NCBI GenBank assembly: GCA_007844125.1
Contig: CM017569.1
Coordinates: forward strand, 6,659,964-6,723,963
Origin: Sinonovacula constricta
Lineage: Eukaryota > Mollusca > Bivalvia > Cardiida > Solecurtidae
Reading direction: 5' to 3'
Length of the DNA stretch: 64,000 nucleotides
Shown: piece after piece, positions 48,011 to 61,305 of the stretch
Position numbering within the stretch: the first letter of the stretch is position 1
How the letters are laid out: each line of letters starts with the position of its first letter
Program-made: the position numbers and the translations under genes
The notes under the pieces: generated by a model
Databases searched by the model: none
The model's input: only the letters and a program-made list of their open reading frames with translations
What the model was told of the DNA's origin: nothing

Positions 48011-50311
48011 TTAAACAGGTATCATTTTCTGAACCAAATCAGGGGCTTGACAGTAATTAAAGTCCATGACTCAGTGTCTTACTACCTTAAGTTCCAAACA
48101 ATATTACTGCTTACAACTTAGACTGGACAAGAAAGAAGTATAAAACTACAAGAAAAACACAGATCTTGAAAGTTAACAAACATTTTCTCCCTTATAATAT
48201 ATCCCAAGTATTGTGCAAAGATTATGTTTGACTGCAGATGGAGAAAAGTACATTGAACTATTTTGTACACAAAATATAAAAAAAAAACGTTTGTTATTAT
48301 CAAATACTATTACTAGTCATAGTATGGTATTTTCTACTTGGTGAGTTTTACTTGCTTTCCAAAAATCCATTACAAAAACAAATTGGACAGTTTTTAAAAG
48401 ACACAACAAAAGTAAACATACATACAATTGTACATGATTATATTGCTGTTCTATACAATCTTCCAAAAAGTATGAATAAAGTAATTTAACTGTGAAAACA
48501 TTATTTGTATCATATGTTGTAAGTTTTATTAGGCATACATTCAGCACTGGAAAGATAGTCTGTGTACACAGTAAACAGACACATTTGCTAATAAATTATG
48601 CAAGTTAAAAAAAAATTTCATGCCTTTAAAGCCTAGTAAAATTCACTTACTACATGTATAGATGTATATTAGAAGTTGAACCAATATCTTATATAAATCA
48701 AGATAAGAGTTATAAAACAAAAAAGCCAGCAACATATTTATATAGAAATCATATGAAACATAACAAAAATATCCAGTCTTGTTTTTATTCTTTAACAAAG
48801 ATATGAGACAAGCAATAAAATGAATAAACATTAACATAAGAATTCAATGCTTCAAAAGTGGGTAAACACAGCCATTAAGTCTCACTTTTAACTAAGTTGA
48901 GAACAACAAATCTGAAAATGTAGATTCAAGTATTCATTAACTGTAATGACCAATATTTACACTCAAACAGACACTTTATTTTTCATACTTTTAATGAATA
49001 TTGTTTAACTCTAACAAGACCAAATGACAAACATACTGGACTTTTCAGTTATAACATCTACAAAGTAAATTCACAACACCAAATTTAGGACAGAACACTG
49101 ATACCAACCTCTAACTAAACACCATCTTGCTTTAAGATAACTTAACAGCAGAAATGCAGTCATTCTTAATAGAACTGCATACAAGCATAGAACCCTTAAT
49201 TCTATCATTTGTTAATAGATAATACTATATCCTTAGTTTTACTTGTTCATGCAAAAATACTACAGCAAATAGGGCAGGTTCTGAACAGAGAGGCTGCCAG
49301 CAGGAGCAGGACTGACCTGGAGTTACACTAGCTGCCTAACCTTGGACAATCTGTGCATAGCAGCATAATGTTGAACTAAATAATTATCAATTAAAATGAT
49401 CCTACATAGGTAAACAAAGTTTTATGTTCCATTTACCAAAGTTAAAATGGATGGATAGAAGCAAGATAGATTGCTAGATCTTTTGTAATAAACAGTAAAG
49501 TATTCTGCAAGGACTACACAAAAGCACAAATTTAAACTATATTAACAGTAAATACCCAGATGCATTACCCTTTCTTAGTAATTAAAAAAAGCACATTTGT
49601 CAACTGATTTTCATTTAAACACAACAATTAGTTTCTTGTAAAGCACTTATTTGTATGCCTGTTATTGAGACATTACATGTTGCTGTAAATTTACCAAACC
49701 CAATAGTTATCGAGTAGCTAAATAAACAACAACTGTTATATTGTGCATAACAAACATATTTACTGACTGCAAATAGTAATTTCTCCTTTAAAACAAACAC
49801 TAAAATAAGAAAGATAAATATTACATTGAAGTAAGTGTATTTTCCTTGTTGGCAAATAATCCCCATTTTTAAGTCAACGTAAGAGTAAATGAATACAGCT
49901 CTGGCTTAATAATGATATGTCTAACACTTATTGAAAGAAACACAACCTCAATACAGTAAAAAAACAGCAAAGCAAGCTGACCATGCACCTAAGTAACAAG
50001 TAAATTTTATAAATATAATTAACTAGAAAAAAAAGTTAAAAATTCAAAAATATGTAAGGATGGCAAATCCTTCTAGAAAATACACATGCGGTTATTAGCC
50101 AATGAAAGTAACAATGTGAATGAAACATCAAAACAAAACAAAAAATATCTATAAAAATTAATAACAACCATAAAATATGATTATCTTCTACTAACACAAC
50201 CTTTCACATGTAAATCTTTTTTGTTAACTTTTTACCTCTAACTTTTTACCTCTCTCTCCCACTATATGATATGCAAATACAGACAAAGACTAGCAGTAAT
50301 GATTGAAAAGG

Positions 50312-50516
50312 ACTTGTAACCAAACATTTGTAGCTATATTATATAACTAAACATTTGTAGCTATATTATATAACTAGACATTTGTAGCTATATTATATAA
50401 CTAAACATTTGAAGCTATATTATATAACCAAACATTTGTAGCTATATTATATAACCAAACATTTGTAGCTATATTATATAACCAAACATTTGTAGCTATA
50501 TTATATAACTAAACAA
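50312..50516. repeat. 27-bp minisatellite, about 7 copies
   Basis: The unit is ACCAAACATTTGTAGCTATA plus TTATATA. It lies within the possible 3' UTR of the ABLIM-like gene. Confidence 0.93.
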
Positions 50517-51924
50517 AGTAGCGGAATTATACAAGTTAGATGCAGCAGCTAAAAATGTGCACATGTATACAGTAGACAGATAGTAAGCATTACATGAGAA
50601 AAGACAAACTATTTGATGAATTGAAAGTGTTCAGATCAGGAATAAAATCTGAAAAGTAAATTTGAAAGCTTTTGAAACTAAGTTTGGTATACATGAGGTA
50701 AGACTAGATCAATCAACCATTTTCAACTTTAAGAACATGGGTTGTACAAGACAAATGATGTTTAAGGTTTAATTTTGTTTCACATGTTAAAGAACATGTA
50801 ACACATAGTTCCTTTCAAGGAAGATTGATTTAAATATTTTAGATAAGTATTTTGTGTGCAAGATCCATATTCTTATACAAAGACTATCTCAAAGCTTAAC
50901 GATAACATTATTGTACTTTCTTATTAAAGAGTTGAGTAAAAAGTTTAAAAAAAAAAGGGAATTGAGAAAGTTTTCACTTATAAATAGTGACAAGAAAAAA
51001 TCTACATGAAGCGAAAAATAGGAAAATGTTTTTTATAACACTAATGACTCTTAAAGAAGGTTAATTGAGTAGATTAATATAAATGACCAATTTAGCAGTC
51101 AAAAACCCGTAAATAAAAATTCCAACACAAAATGGCGAAATTGAGAGAATTTAAAATCTTACGAGAATTGATACCTTTGAATTATTGCACAAACCTTTAC
51201 ATTACACTTAAAACACAATGAATAATAAAAAATAAATGTAAGCACATTAGCTTAAAATAGATGCACTTGAAATCAAATAAACAAGCCCTAAATTGAAAAA
51301 AGTAAACAAATTTTCAAAAAACTTGAGGATAATTTTAACTAAAACGTGTTTAATAAATTGTATTAAGTAAACAACAGCAGTTTATATATACATATTCCTT
51401 TATATTTTCCATATCATAATTACATGTATAGTAGTAAATCAATATACCATAATCACTTGTTTAAAGTGTGCGCTCATTTGTGTGCACCCCTAGTCCAGTT
51501 GGCAAAAATAGTGGGAAAATCAATTTCTGGTATATTGAGTCCACCTCCATTAAATGTATGCAAGTCGTTTTTTAAGTGATACTTTTTTCACTGATATAAG
51601 ATCTTTAACTTACTTGAATTTTGGTTTTCTGAGTAAAACCAAAGCATGACTAGATATGAATACACAAAGTTTGCTTAGTTTATAAGAAAGCATAAATAAT
51701 AACAAAGATAAACAATAATTTTTACAAACATCTAAAACCACCAAGCTGATGATTCCTAGAAACAAAATGATTGTTAATATGTACCTTAAAAATATACTTA
51801 AGAAGAATATTTTATATTATGCAATCATTCTGCCTGTATTGTGTACACAAACCTATGCTTAGTGTTTCAGGTGAAGGGTGGTGAGGGCGGGGAGCACCGT
51901 GATGTGTTTGGCTTTTGAATACAT

Positions 51925-52090
51925 TGCACCAACACAATCATTCTTATACTGGCAGCATTTAGCTTATTGAAGGAGGAAGACTTCACAAGATGTGTGTCTG
52001 GCTAGAACAACAGCTGTGTCAATTGTAAGACCTCCTCATATGAAATATTCTTGCCACAAGTAAGGGGACCTAAATGTTACAAGTAGGAAA
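51925..52090 (-). mobile_element. SINE family 2 fragment in possible 3' UTR
   Basis: GCAGCATTTAGCTTATTGAA, GGAGGAAGACTTCAC and GTCTGGCTAGAACAACAGC match the family in diverged form. Confidence 0.45.
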
Positions 52091-54728
52091 CTCTTTTTGG
52101 CTTGGGTGCCCTGGACTGGAACTGATATCCAACATTTCTCATCCATTCCCCATGTTGTGGGTACTCATTGACATGGTAACAAAGAGATTATTCAAATAAG
52201 TACCACCGGTATAAGGTTTGGAGACAATATCTGGGATTTCAATCAATGAGATACTCCCCCTTTACCTTGGACCTGTGTCAAAACAACATTGATAGTCAAT
52301 TAAATATGGTGAACACGGGACTTAAGTTACAAATTTAATGTAAAACATTAAAGATAAATAAAAATAAATGACTAAGATATACATTTTTGAGACAATATAC
52401 ATTCCTATTACAGGTTTAATAAGCATAATTTTCTTTGGTTCTATTTTTTTTTAATGCACAGAATTTGTGTTTTTCATTTGTATTTTCAAGGCCAAAATAT
52501 ATTTAGTTATAAAGCATTTACATTACTATGTAAATAAAAAAAGAGTATTAGAACATGTTTGTTTTTTAAATAGAATCATTTTTTTTTTCAAGAAAAGGAA
52601 ATTTGTCTCAGATATTATAACCTGCAACCCAAAAATATGTGAAAAAGTATCCGCAACCAAATTACAGTTAAAATACTTACATATGCAATAGCAATTCAGC
52701 TTTAACCTTACGACATTTTAGTTATAACATTTCAGATCAGAATAAATCAAGATTTCAACTTTAAATACCAAGGTTAATGGTGATTTTATTGCTAATTTGT
52801 TTTAATTGTTAGATATATTCTTGATGTTAGATAGCTAAAACTTAAATTTAACAATCAGGTAGAATAGGTGCATAATAAACATCTTTAAAATAAAGAATGA
52901 CATTGCTGTTATATTTTTCAAATCTTTAAACGTTTGCAAAAAATATCAACACCACCTTTAAAAGAGCTTCACTGACTCCTGGACAAGGTAACTAGTGCTC
53001 TCTTCCCCAAACACAACCATAAAACAGTCTTGATATAACTAAACATAATTATTTAAAATGATTTATACAGAAGGCATTCTCGTTCACTGATAGGCTTATA
53101 GCATTCAGTAGGAAATAATGTAAATATGTTGCTTTTATAATCTCTATCTAGATAGCATACATGTGACCTCTCCCACTTTTGGAGGAAGACTTCCACTTTT
53201 GAGGTTCACCAATATTTGAAACAAATTTTCATGAATACACATCTATGCCTAAATATATTTATTGAACAACTAATTAAAATGTCAACAAAGTCACCACTGA
53301 AACCATGATGATAATGACTGATAAATGATAATGGAACACCATATCCAAAGCTTAAGCAACAATCGCAAGTTGACGGAAAAGGTTTTAACAAGTATCACAT
53401 AATTGATAAAATTGATGAATTAATTTTATAACTTAAAAAACAATCTATTTACAATATAGTGGTAAAGAACTATGGAAAGGGAAATAACATAATGTTTTCA
53501 AATGTTTAAGAAAGTTATGACTGATGCTAAAAGGGGTACAGTGCATATATTATGGGTATTAATATTAACTCTTGTGAGTTCTTTTTTATGACAAAAGGAC
53601 TTCCAATCACAAAAAAAAAACAATCTAACCCTTAATTTCCAACTTTGGTTAAAACCAATACCTTTTCTTAGTCCTCTTGGTGCATGTAAGTAGAAAGACT
53701 CCGACACATACTGCTAGAGGCTCAGTAACAAATACATAAAGTGCAGATCCATATCAGGTTTCAGCAGGAGCTGGCTGATCTGGGTCAACAATTTGTGCAT
53801 AAGCCTGTTCATTTCGTGATAAGCTGGCTGGGTGTAATTGTTGCTAATTGATGCAACATGTCAAACTGTCACAAGTGTGTCAACTATTTACAAGGATCTA
53901 ATCTTGTCTACAAAGCCTTGGATATTGTTTTATGCACAGGATGCCATAACCATTGTAAGATTCTGGGTTGAAAAATAAATGTATTATTTTCTATTTATTT
54001 GATTAAATAAAAATCTAACAACCTATATTTACTAAATAAAAATGCAAAACAAAAACAATTTCAGAGATTACAAAAACAGACATGTCATACTTATAAAACA
54101 CTATCGGTTAAATTAAAAAGAAAATGGGAAAAGATAAAATCTTTATTTTTTTTTTGTATTGTAAAATTGTGACTTAACATTTTTATGTTAAGAAGTTAAT
54201 TTTAGTTTTATGCCTTTTTGTCTTACAATACAACAGCAGAATAGCACAATAAAACAGTTGTTAAAATTATCCATAGTATTATGCACAGAAATTTGTTCAC
54301 TGAGACAAAAGAAATTGTTCAAAACTAATAATAAGAATTAATTAAAAAAATTACATTTATCTAAAAGTCTTCCTTACTTTATAAATGTAAATTACATATG
54401 CTATTAATGTTTTTATACTGTACAAATAACTGACACATTCAGTTTCATATCAAACTAATAATTTAGTTTGTATTTGGTAATGCAGTCATTTTACAAAACT
54501 GTAACATAGTTGCAGATGACCGTCCACATATCAGAGCATGAAGTATCATAAAAATTAAAAAAAGCCACAAAATGGATATCCAGCTTCCTGGTTATATAAA
54601 TGATATCAAAGATATACAGCCTTTTCCTTTATAACAATATTCCCTTAACACCATATGGCCAAGCAGATTTTTATTCAAAATAATGAGAAAAAATATTTAT
54701 AAAACACCTAAAAATACACTAAATAATG

Positions 54729-54842
54729 CTAATATAGATCCTTCTTGCGTTTCATGTCATTTCGTCTCCACTCTGGTAGGTGGCTGAATTCTTCGCTAGA
54801 CATTCCGAACACACCCTCAAACTCCTCCTTGGTTAGATGGAT
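54729..54842 (-). CDS. ABLIM/dematin-family protein, last coding exon with villin headpiece and stop
   Basis: A 114-bp terminal exon with acceptor CTGTTTTTAG, ending in TAG at 54729-54731. It encodes 37 residues beginning IHLTKEEFEGVFGMSSEEF and continuing S-H-L-P-E-W-R-R-N-D-M-K-R-K-K-D-L-Y. This is the helical C-terminal subdomain of a villin headpiece, an F-actin-binding module: L-T-x-E-E-F, V-F-G-M, E-F, the P-x-W motif and the Lys/Arg-rich last helix are all present. Compared with the usual endings W-K and L-F, it has W-R and ends L-Y. The family links the actin cytoskeleton to signalling or membranes (UNC-115/ABLIM, dematin). The five exons seen give about 141 residues. LIM domains are not in the window, so a dematin-like product is not excluded. 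Confidence 0.9.
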   Translation of the reverse strand: MHLTKEEFEGVFGMSSEEFSHLPEWRRNDMKRKKDLY

Positions 54843-55194
54843 CTAAAAACAGATAACAGACATGGTAAGAATAAAATTAAAACAATATGTCAATTCAATG
54901 TATTTATGATACCTGGGGATACTTGTATTTCCTGCATTATGACAGTTTTTGTATTTTAGACTTTACAGCACATGGACACTTGATAGGTCATAAGGTGTAA
55001 AATACAATGAAGCTTAATGAGAGTATAATCAGGTTAAAATTAAAATATGTGAGTAGAAATATAAAAATCTATTAGATTATACCAAAAGGTTGTTGTTGCT
55101 CTTTCCAAATCAAATGGGTGGAATTTTACTATTAAGGAATTAATCTTTAAAGGAATATTAAGGAATATTAAGGAATGAAACAATCTGATAAAAA

Positions 55195-55347
55195 TCATAT
55201 CCTGAAATCTGCTTCGCTATCAGGATCTGAAGATGAGTCAATAAAACCTTCCCAACCATTCAAAAATTGCAAAAGTAAATGATGATTCGAAGCATTCTGA
55301 ACATATAATTTTAATGGCTGCGCCCATTTACAAAGAACTGTAAACAT
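55195..55347 (-). pseudogene. Unassigned coding-like remnant in ABLIM intron, minus strand
   Basis: A 50-codon frame from ATG (55345-55347) to TGA (55195-55197). It includes Q-P-L-K-L-Y-V-Q-N-A-S-N-H-H and an acidic tail GWEGFIDSSSDPDSEADFRI before the stop. In the same frame upstream, after one TAA, another open stretch contains FVNFRPEDVTAVETDGIPHT. The amino-acid composition and absence of low complexity look like real coding sequence. No family is recognised. It may be the decayed 3' end of an inserted gene or transposon ORF. The overlapping plus-strand frame also looks coding-like, so at most one of the two is likely genuine. Confidence 0.3.
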
Positions 55348-55648
55348 GGACACTCTGAGCAAGACTTATGTCACTGAGGATAGGTGCACTGTATGTGGTA
55401 TCCCATCTGTTTCAACAGCAGTAACATCTTCAGGTCGAAAGTTAACGAACAAGTAAATTCCCAATTTTGTCAAGTATCCAGTTTGCGACTCTTACCAAAA
55501 GCGTTATGCATTACGCTGTTCGATTGGCTGTTATAAAAATAGTAATTGGGAAAAATTGGGAATAACTAGATGGTTCTGCTACACCACACATCTTTACCGT
55601 GTAAGGTATTCATGTTTCAAGTTCAGAGTGAATCCAGGCAAGTGTTAA
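55346..55648 (+). pseudogene. Unassigned Cys-rich coding-like remnant in ABLIM intron, plus strand
   Basis: An open frame of 101 codons from ATG at 55346 to TAA at 55646-55648, broken by a single in-frame TAA at 55454-55456. The first part has MDTLSKTYVTEDRCTVCG. The second has V-C-D-S-Y, ALRCSIGC, NSNWEKLGITRWFCY and FRVNPGKC. Paired Cys spacing (C-x2-C, C-x3-C) suggests a metal-binding or disulphide-rich fold, but no family is recognised. It lies antisense to the host gene in the 1.1-kb last intron. It could be an insertion remnant, a chance frame opposite the minus-strand remnant, or a stop-containing exon fragment. Confidence 0.3.
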
Positions 55649-55970
55649 ATTTATGTTCAAGACAAGGACGTGCGATGCCAACAATGATGGACTGAGCAAT
55701 CCCTACCTGTCTGCTATGCTGCACAGGCAACAATAAAAGTTTCAAAAACTCTAAGAATTCTTTTTTAATAAATTTGATGCATAGTTGTTTCCCAATTTCC
55801 ATTACAAAACAATGGAAATGTGTTTCCAATATCAAAGCTAAAAAAATTTCAAACATTTTTTTAATCATTATGTTTCTCGTAGTTATTCTTGTTTTAGAAC
55901 AATAAGTTGTTTGTTTGTTTTTGTGTGTGTTTTCTTGTGAAGTAGAGTTACTCTATACTCCAGTTTATAC

Positions 55971-56042
55971 CTCTAACTGGTTTCTGTCAACATCTTTGGG
56001 AAGATCGAAGTTGGATATCTTCAGCTGGTCATAGTTATATAC
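55971..56042 (-). CDS. ABLIM/dematin-family protein, penultimate exon (headpiece N-subdomain)
   Basis: A 72-bp exon with acceptor TGTTTTCCAG and donor GAG|GTATAA, phase 0 at both ends. It encodes VYNYDQLKISNFDLPKDVDR followed by NQLE. It aligns with the ABLIM/dematin stretch that runs from P-Y-E-x-L through L-P-x-x-V-D-R-x-x-L-E immediately before the headpiece core. The LP-DVDR--LE signature marks this as the ABLIM/dematin branch and not villin or supervillin. Confidence 0.85.
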
Positions 56043-57296
56043 CTGGAAAACAGAAGAAAATGTTAACATTTCAAGGTAAGTGTATTTCAAGATGAAAGCA
56101 GTAATTGAAATCATATTTGTAGATCAGTTGTTGGTTTGGTCTTTGTTGCTTTAAATAATATATAGAAAGTAGTGATGTGGAAAGTAATTCCTGAAACAGT
56201 GGTTTGTTTTTCAGGTACAGAAATGTTAATGTATGAAATGGATGAAAATGTTAACAATTGATGTAAAGAAAATGGAAATTTAGTTTATTCCTTAATTTTA
56301 TATTCTCTGACAACAAAATATTGATAATTTCATTAATGTCTTTTGCTTAAAACTGTAACTTAACAACACTTTACAACTTAGGACAAATAATTCAAATTAA
56401 AATGTCTTTTGAACAGCGAACAAATGACAATGTTATATATTTGTGGGCATCGTGAAAAACCATGGTTAGAGCTCTGTAAAACCGGTTTAAGCACCCCAGT
56501 CGGTCCATATTGCCGACTGACTATTCCAAGGCTGTAACTGTCGTGTTTGCTCTTTTTCTTAAATGACTCATCACAAATTTGTTCTTACTTTTTGCTTGGC
56601 TTGCATGTGAAATACCTTTGTTCTGTGCCTTTACGGAGTTTGGTATATGTTGCAATACTCATAGGACTTTGTCATATATTCTTTTACATATAATGATTAT
56701 ATTTATCAGGAAAAAACATGAAATTATACATCTTTTGGATAAGAAATGTCTGTTTTTAAGCAAGGTGTGTTTTTTAGTGTTTTTGTTATAATTTCTCAAG
56801 AAGATGCATTATAATTCAAATTATTAGAAGGTGAAATAATAATAATAAATTTAAGAACAATGGTTCTATCTATAAAGAATTTTTCATATTATTCTAATAA
56901 AAAATTTCCTTAAAAATGTATTTAAGATTTCCTTATATATAAGAATGCATCCATAAAAAAAATACTTTATTCTAACTTAATTGTTATGAGAGACTAATTT
57001 TATTTAGAGAAAATTTCTTAGTTTAAGAGAAAAAATAAGATATTTCATGAATATGACCCCTCGGCTTTGTGTTTGTGTTTATTGTTTTTCTCAAAGTGTT
57101 TACCAGTACTTGCAGCATTATACAGTTTGGTTATAATATGCCACAAAAATATTGACCAGACTGAAAATATGGTGTCTTTTTCTGAAATTCCTTGCATTTA
57201 CCATTCTTAAATAAATTCAAGAAAGCATAAATTATATTTTTTGTTTAAAGGGCATGATTATTTCATGATGTGCCCAATAATAAAACCAGCCCTTAC

Positions 57297-57380
57297 TGGA
57301 GGTTTGGCTTCTGTGTGCCAAGAGCTCTTCTGAAACGTCATCAAAGACACTCCAGGATGGTCAAACACTGTACTGGTTAT
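57297..57380 (-). CDS. ABLIM/dematin-family protein, internal exon (linker to headpiece)
   Basis: An 84-bp exon with acceptor TTTTCTGCAG and donor CCA|GTAAGG, phase 0 at both ends. It encodes 28 residues: ITSTVFDHPGVSLMTFQKSS followed by WHTEAKPP. It joins directly to the VYNYDQLK exon, giving a K-P-P-V-Y-N-Y order like the K-x-Y-P-Y sequence preceding the headpiece in ABLIM and dematin. The 2.6-kb 70-bp minisatellite lies in the intron just upstream (toward higher coordinates). Confidence 0.7.
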
Positions 57381-57610
57381 CTGCAGAAAAAAAATGATGA
57401 TGTATAAATAGCAGCCACATATTCAGTGATACAAACATAGAGCTCCAGATAATAGGAGTAAAACTGGTGCTGTGTTGCAATATATCCCATAATTCTCAAC
57501 CAAACCCTAAATTGCTGGTACTCACTGAAACTATTGGGATGATTCTAACGAGTACCAAGTAAAACAGTTTGGAGATGTAATGCAGTTAGCAGGAACTGTC
57601 CTTCTCTTAT

Positions 57611-60176
57611 CTAGGGCTTTATATGATACCGTACCATGCTGCACCATACCACACATTGCACCATATCACACACCACACCACTAGGGCTTTATATGATACT
57701 GTACCATGCTGCACCATACCACACATTGCACCATATCACACACCACACCACTAGGGCTTTATATGATACCGTACCATGTTGCACCATACCACACATTGCA
57801 CCATATCACACACCACACCACTAGGGCTTTATATGATACCTTACCATGCTGCACCATACCACACATTGCACCATATCACACACCACACCACTAGGGCTTT
57901 ATATGATACCGTACCATGCTGCACCATACCACACATTGCACCATATCATACACCACACCACTAGGGCTTTATATGATACCGTACCATGCTGCACCGTACC
58001 ACACATTGCACCATATCACACACCACACCACTAGGGCTTTATGATACTGTACCATGCTGCACCATACCACACATTGCACCATATCACACACCACACCACT
58101 AGGGCTTTATGATACTGTACCATGCTGCACCATACCACACATTGCACCATATCACACACCACACCACTAGGGCTTTATATGATACTGTACCATGCTGCAC
58201 CATACCACACATTGCACCATATCACACACCACACCACTAGGGCTTTATATGATACTGTACCATGCTGCACCATACCACACATTGCACCATATCACACACC
58301 ACACCACTAGGGCTTTATGATACTGTACCATGCTGCACCATACCACACATTGCACCATATCACACACCACACCACTAGGGCTTTATATGATACCGTACCA
58401 TGCTGCACCATACCACACATTGCACCATATCACACACCACACCACTAGGGCTTTATGATACTGTACCATGCTGCACCATACCACACATTGCACCATATCA
58501 CACACCACACCACTAGGGCTTTATATGATACTGTACCATGCTGCACTATACCACACATTGCACCATATCACACACCACACCACTAGGGCTTTATGATACC
58601 GTACCATGCTGCACCTTACCACACATTGCACCATATCACACACCACACCACTAGGGCTTTATATGATACCGTACCATGCTGCACCATACCACACATTGCA
58701 CCATATCACACACAACACCACTAGGGCTTTATATGATACTGTACCATGCTGCACTATACCACACATTGCACCATATCACACACCACACCACTAGGGCTTT
58801 ATGATACCGTACCATGCTGCACCTTACCACACATTGCACCATATCACACACCACACCACTAGGGCTTTATATGATACCGTACCATGCTGCACCTTACCAC
58901 ACATTGCACCATATCACACACCACACCACTAGGGCTTTATGATACTGTACCATGCTGCACCATACCACACATTGCACCATATCACACACCACACCACTAG
59001 GGCTTTATATGATACCGTACCATGCTGCACCATACCACACATTGCACCATATCACACACCACACCACTAGGGCTTTATGATACCGTACCATGCTGCACCT
59101 TACCACACATTGCACCATATCACACACCACACCACTAGGGCTTTATATGATACCGTACCATGCTGCACCATACCACACATTGCACCATATCACACACCAC
59201 ACCACTAGGGCTTTATATGATACCGTACCATGCTGCACCATACCACACATTGCACCATATCACACACCACACCACTAGGGCTTTATATGATACCGTACCA
59301 TGCTGCACCATACCACACATTGCACCATATCACACACCACACCACTAGGGCTTTATGATACTGTACCATGCTGCACTATACCACACATTGCACCATATCA
59401 CACACCACACCACTAGGGCTTTATGATACCGTACCATGCTGCACCTTACCACACATTGCACCATATCACACACCACACCACTAGGGCTTTATATGATACC
59501 GTTCCATGCTGCACCATACCACACATTGCACCATATCACACACCACACCAATAGGGCTTTATATGATACCGTACCATGCTGCACCATACCACACATTGCA
59601 CCATATCACACACCACACCACTAGGGCTTTATATGATACCGTACCATGCTGCACTATACCACACATTGCACCATATCACACACCACACCACTAGGGCTTT
59701 ATATGATACCGTACCATGCTGCACCATACCACACATTGCACCATATCACACACCACACCACTAGGGCTTTATATGATACCGTACCATGCTGCACCTTACC
59801 ACACATTGCACCATATCACACACCACACCAATAGGGCTTTATATGATACCGTACCATGCTGCACCTTACCACACATTGCACCATATCACACACCACACCA
59901 CTAGGGCTTTATATGATACCGTACCATGCTGCACCTTACCACACATTGCACCATATCACACACCACACCAATAGGGCTTTATATGATACCGTACCATGCT
60001 GCACCTTACCACACATTGCACCATATCACACACCACACCACTAGGGCTTTATATGATACCGTACCATGCTGCACCTTACCACACATTGCACCATATCACA
60101 CACCACACCAATAGGGCTTTATATGATACCGTACCATGCTGCACCATACCACACATTGCACCATATCACACAACAC
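57611..60176. repeat. 70/68-bp minisatellite, about 37 copies, in ABLIM intron
   Basis: The unit starts CTAGGGCTTTATATGATACC, continues GTACCATGCTGCACCATACC and ends in CATATCACACACCACACCA. Two length classes exist: 70 bp with TTTATATGATAC and 68 bp with TTTATGATAC. Single-base variants (CCATACC/CCTTACC/CTATACC, GATACCG/GATACTG, CCACTAG/CCAATAG) are distributed in blocks. From about 59716 to 60120 CTAG- and ATAG-starting units alternate as a 140-bp higher-order repeat. The series of 62-codon frames is an artefact. Confidence 0.97.
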
Positions 60177-61227
60177 ACAATATACACATACAATTTCTAA
60201 ATATACAACTTTTTTTCTTACATTACGCTGGGAGTATAATAAACAACAAGCAATGAGAAAATGATACACTATATACAAAAAAGCATTTTCCTACACAAAG
60301 ACATCATAGTTGAATGAGTTAATGCTGTAATACACATAAGTAGTCTTTTGTTGTAGGAATTGATTTTAACAACAGAAAAACCTTATTTTTTAAGCATTTA
60401 TAATGTTATCAGAAAGTTAACATTTTTCTTCCAATATTATACATATTATACATTACTGTATTACTTGTATTATTACTGTATATTTTCCTTTTTTCTTCAC
60501 AAGGTAAATACAACACAGTACACACTCAAAATACTTAATAGATGGATTAATCTTTTTGTTAAGAGATTCTGACACAGATTTTAAGGGTTGATATGTTCTT
60601 TACATGCAATTTCTTTTTTTCCAAAACCCAAAATAATCTGTAACACTGTTATCAAATAAAGCAAACATTCTGCTGCAACCAACTAGGCAGCACTCAATCT
60701 ACTGTCACCAGCAAGCCAAGAAAACCTGTGTATTACAGCAGATGAATGGAATACAGATGAAACTGATAAAATACAAGCAGAATGTCTCTAATGATTTGGA
60801 TGTAAGACACCATTAAGGATGTTAAGTATTCATTAATGTGAAAGTATATCACTAATTGGAAAAAATCAACAACATGCAACAATTGATCAGAAACCCTTTA
60901 CTGGAGAGATGGGTTTTGGTTATTGACAATAAGATCTGTTGAATAGGTTTCTCATTTATTTGAAACATTCATTTACAGTAAGTTTCTGGTTTACAGATTA
61001 GTTTATATCAAAATTAATATAACTGTTACATGAGCAAAAATTACCACATCCATAACTATGACAAAAAAGAAAACTATTTCATTGTATATCTGGACAAACT
61101 TTGGTCATTTTATTAAAAAAATAAAAAATAAAAATGCAAACCAGACAATTTGTATCCAATGCACCTTAACATTCAAATGACAAAAGGGACAATACAAAAG
61201 GATGAGAAAAGCCATGTTCATACATAC

Positions 61228-61305
61228 TTTACTTGTGTCTGTGCTAATGGATGAATTGGACACTCTTGATTCATGCGTCCCCTGCATAGCTAGATCAAAA
61301 AACTT
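61228..61305 (-). CDS. ABLIM/dematin-family protein, internal exon (linker)
   Basis: A 78-bp exon with acceptor CATGTTTCAG and strong donor AAA|GTATGT. It encodes 26 residues in phase 0, starting KFFDLAMQGTHESRVSNSS and ending STDTSK. The Ser/Thr-rich composition is typical of the ABLIM linker, which is often phosphorylated and alternatively spliced. Its length is a multiple of three with both boundaries in phase 0, so it could be a cassette exon. Confidence 0.6.

Larger units (their letters stand above)
47040..54728 (-). other. Possible long 3' UTR / downstream region of the ABLIM-like gene
   Basis: Between the ABLIM-like stop codon and the ferlin 5' flank there is no recognisable exon and few mobile elements, and the minus strand is persistently T-rich, as many metazoan 3' UTRs are. 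Several AATAAA hexamers occur on the minus strand, and the last clear one before the CCAAT cluster is at 47060-47065. The extent of the UTR cannot be fixed from sequence. It could end at any earlier signal, leaving the rest intergenic. One SINE remnant (51.9 kb) and one 27-bp array (50.3 kb) lie inside. Confidence 0.3.

Noticed and set aside
57636..60256. Series of 62-codon frames
   Set aside because: Each is the same window on the 70-bp minisatellite; the period is not a multiple of three so frames close regularly.
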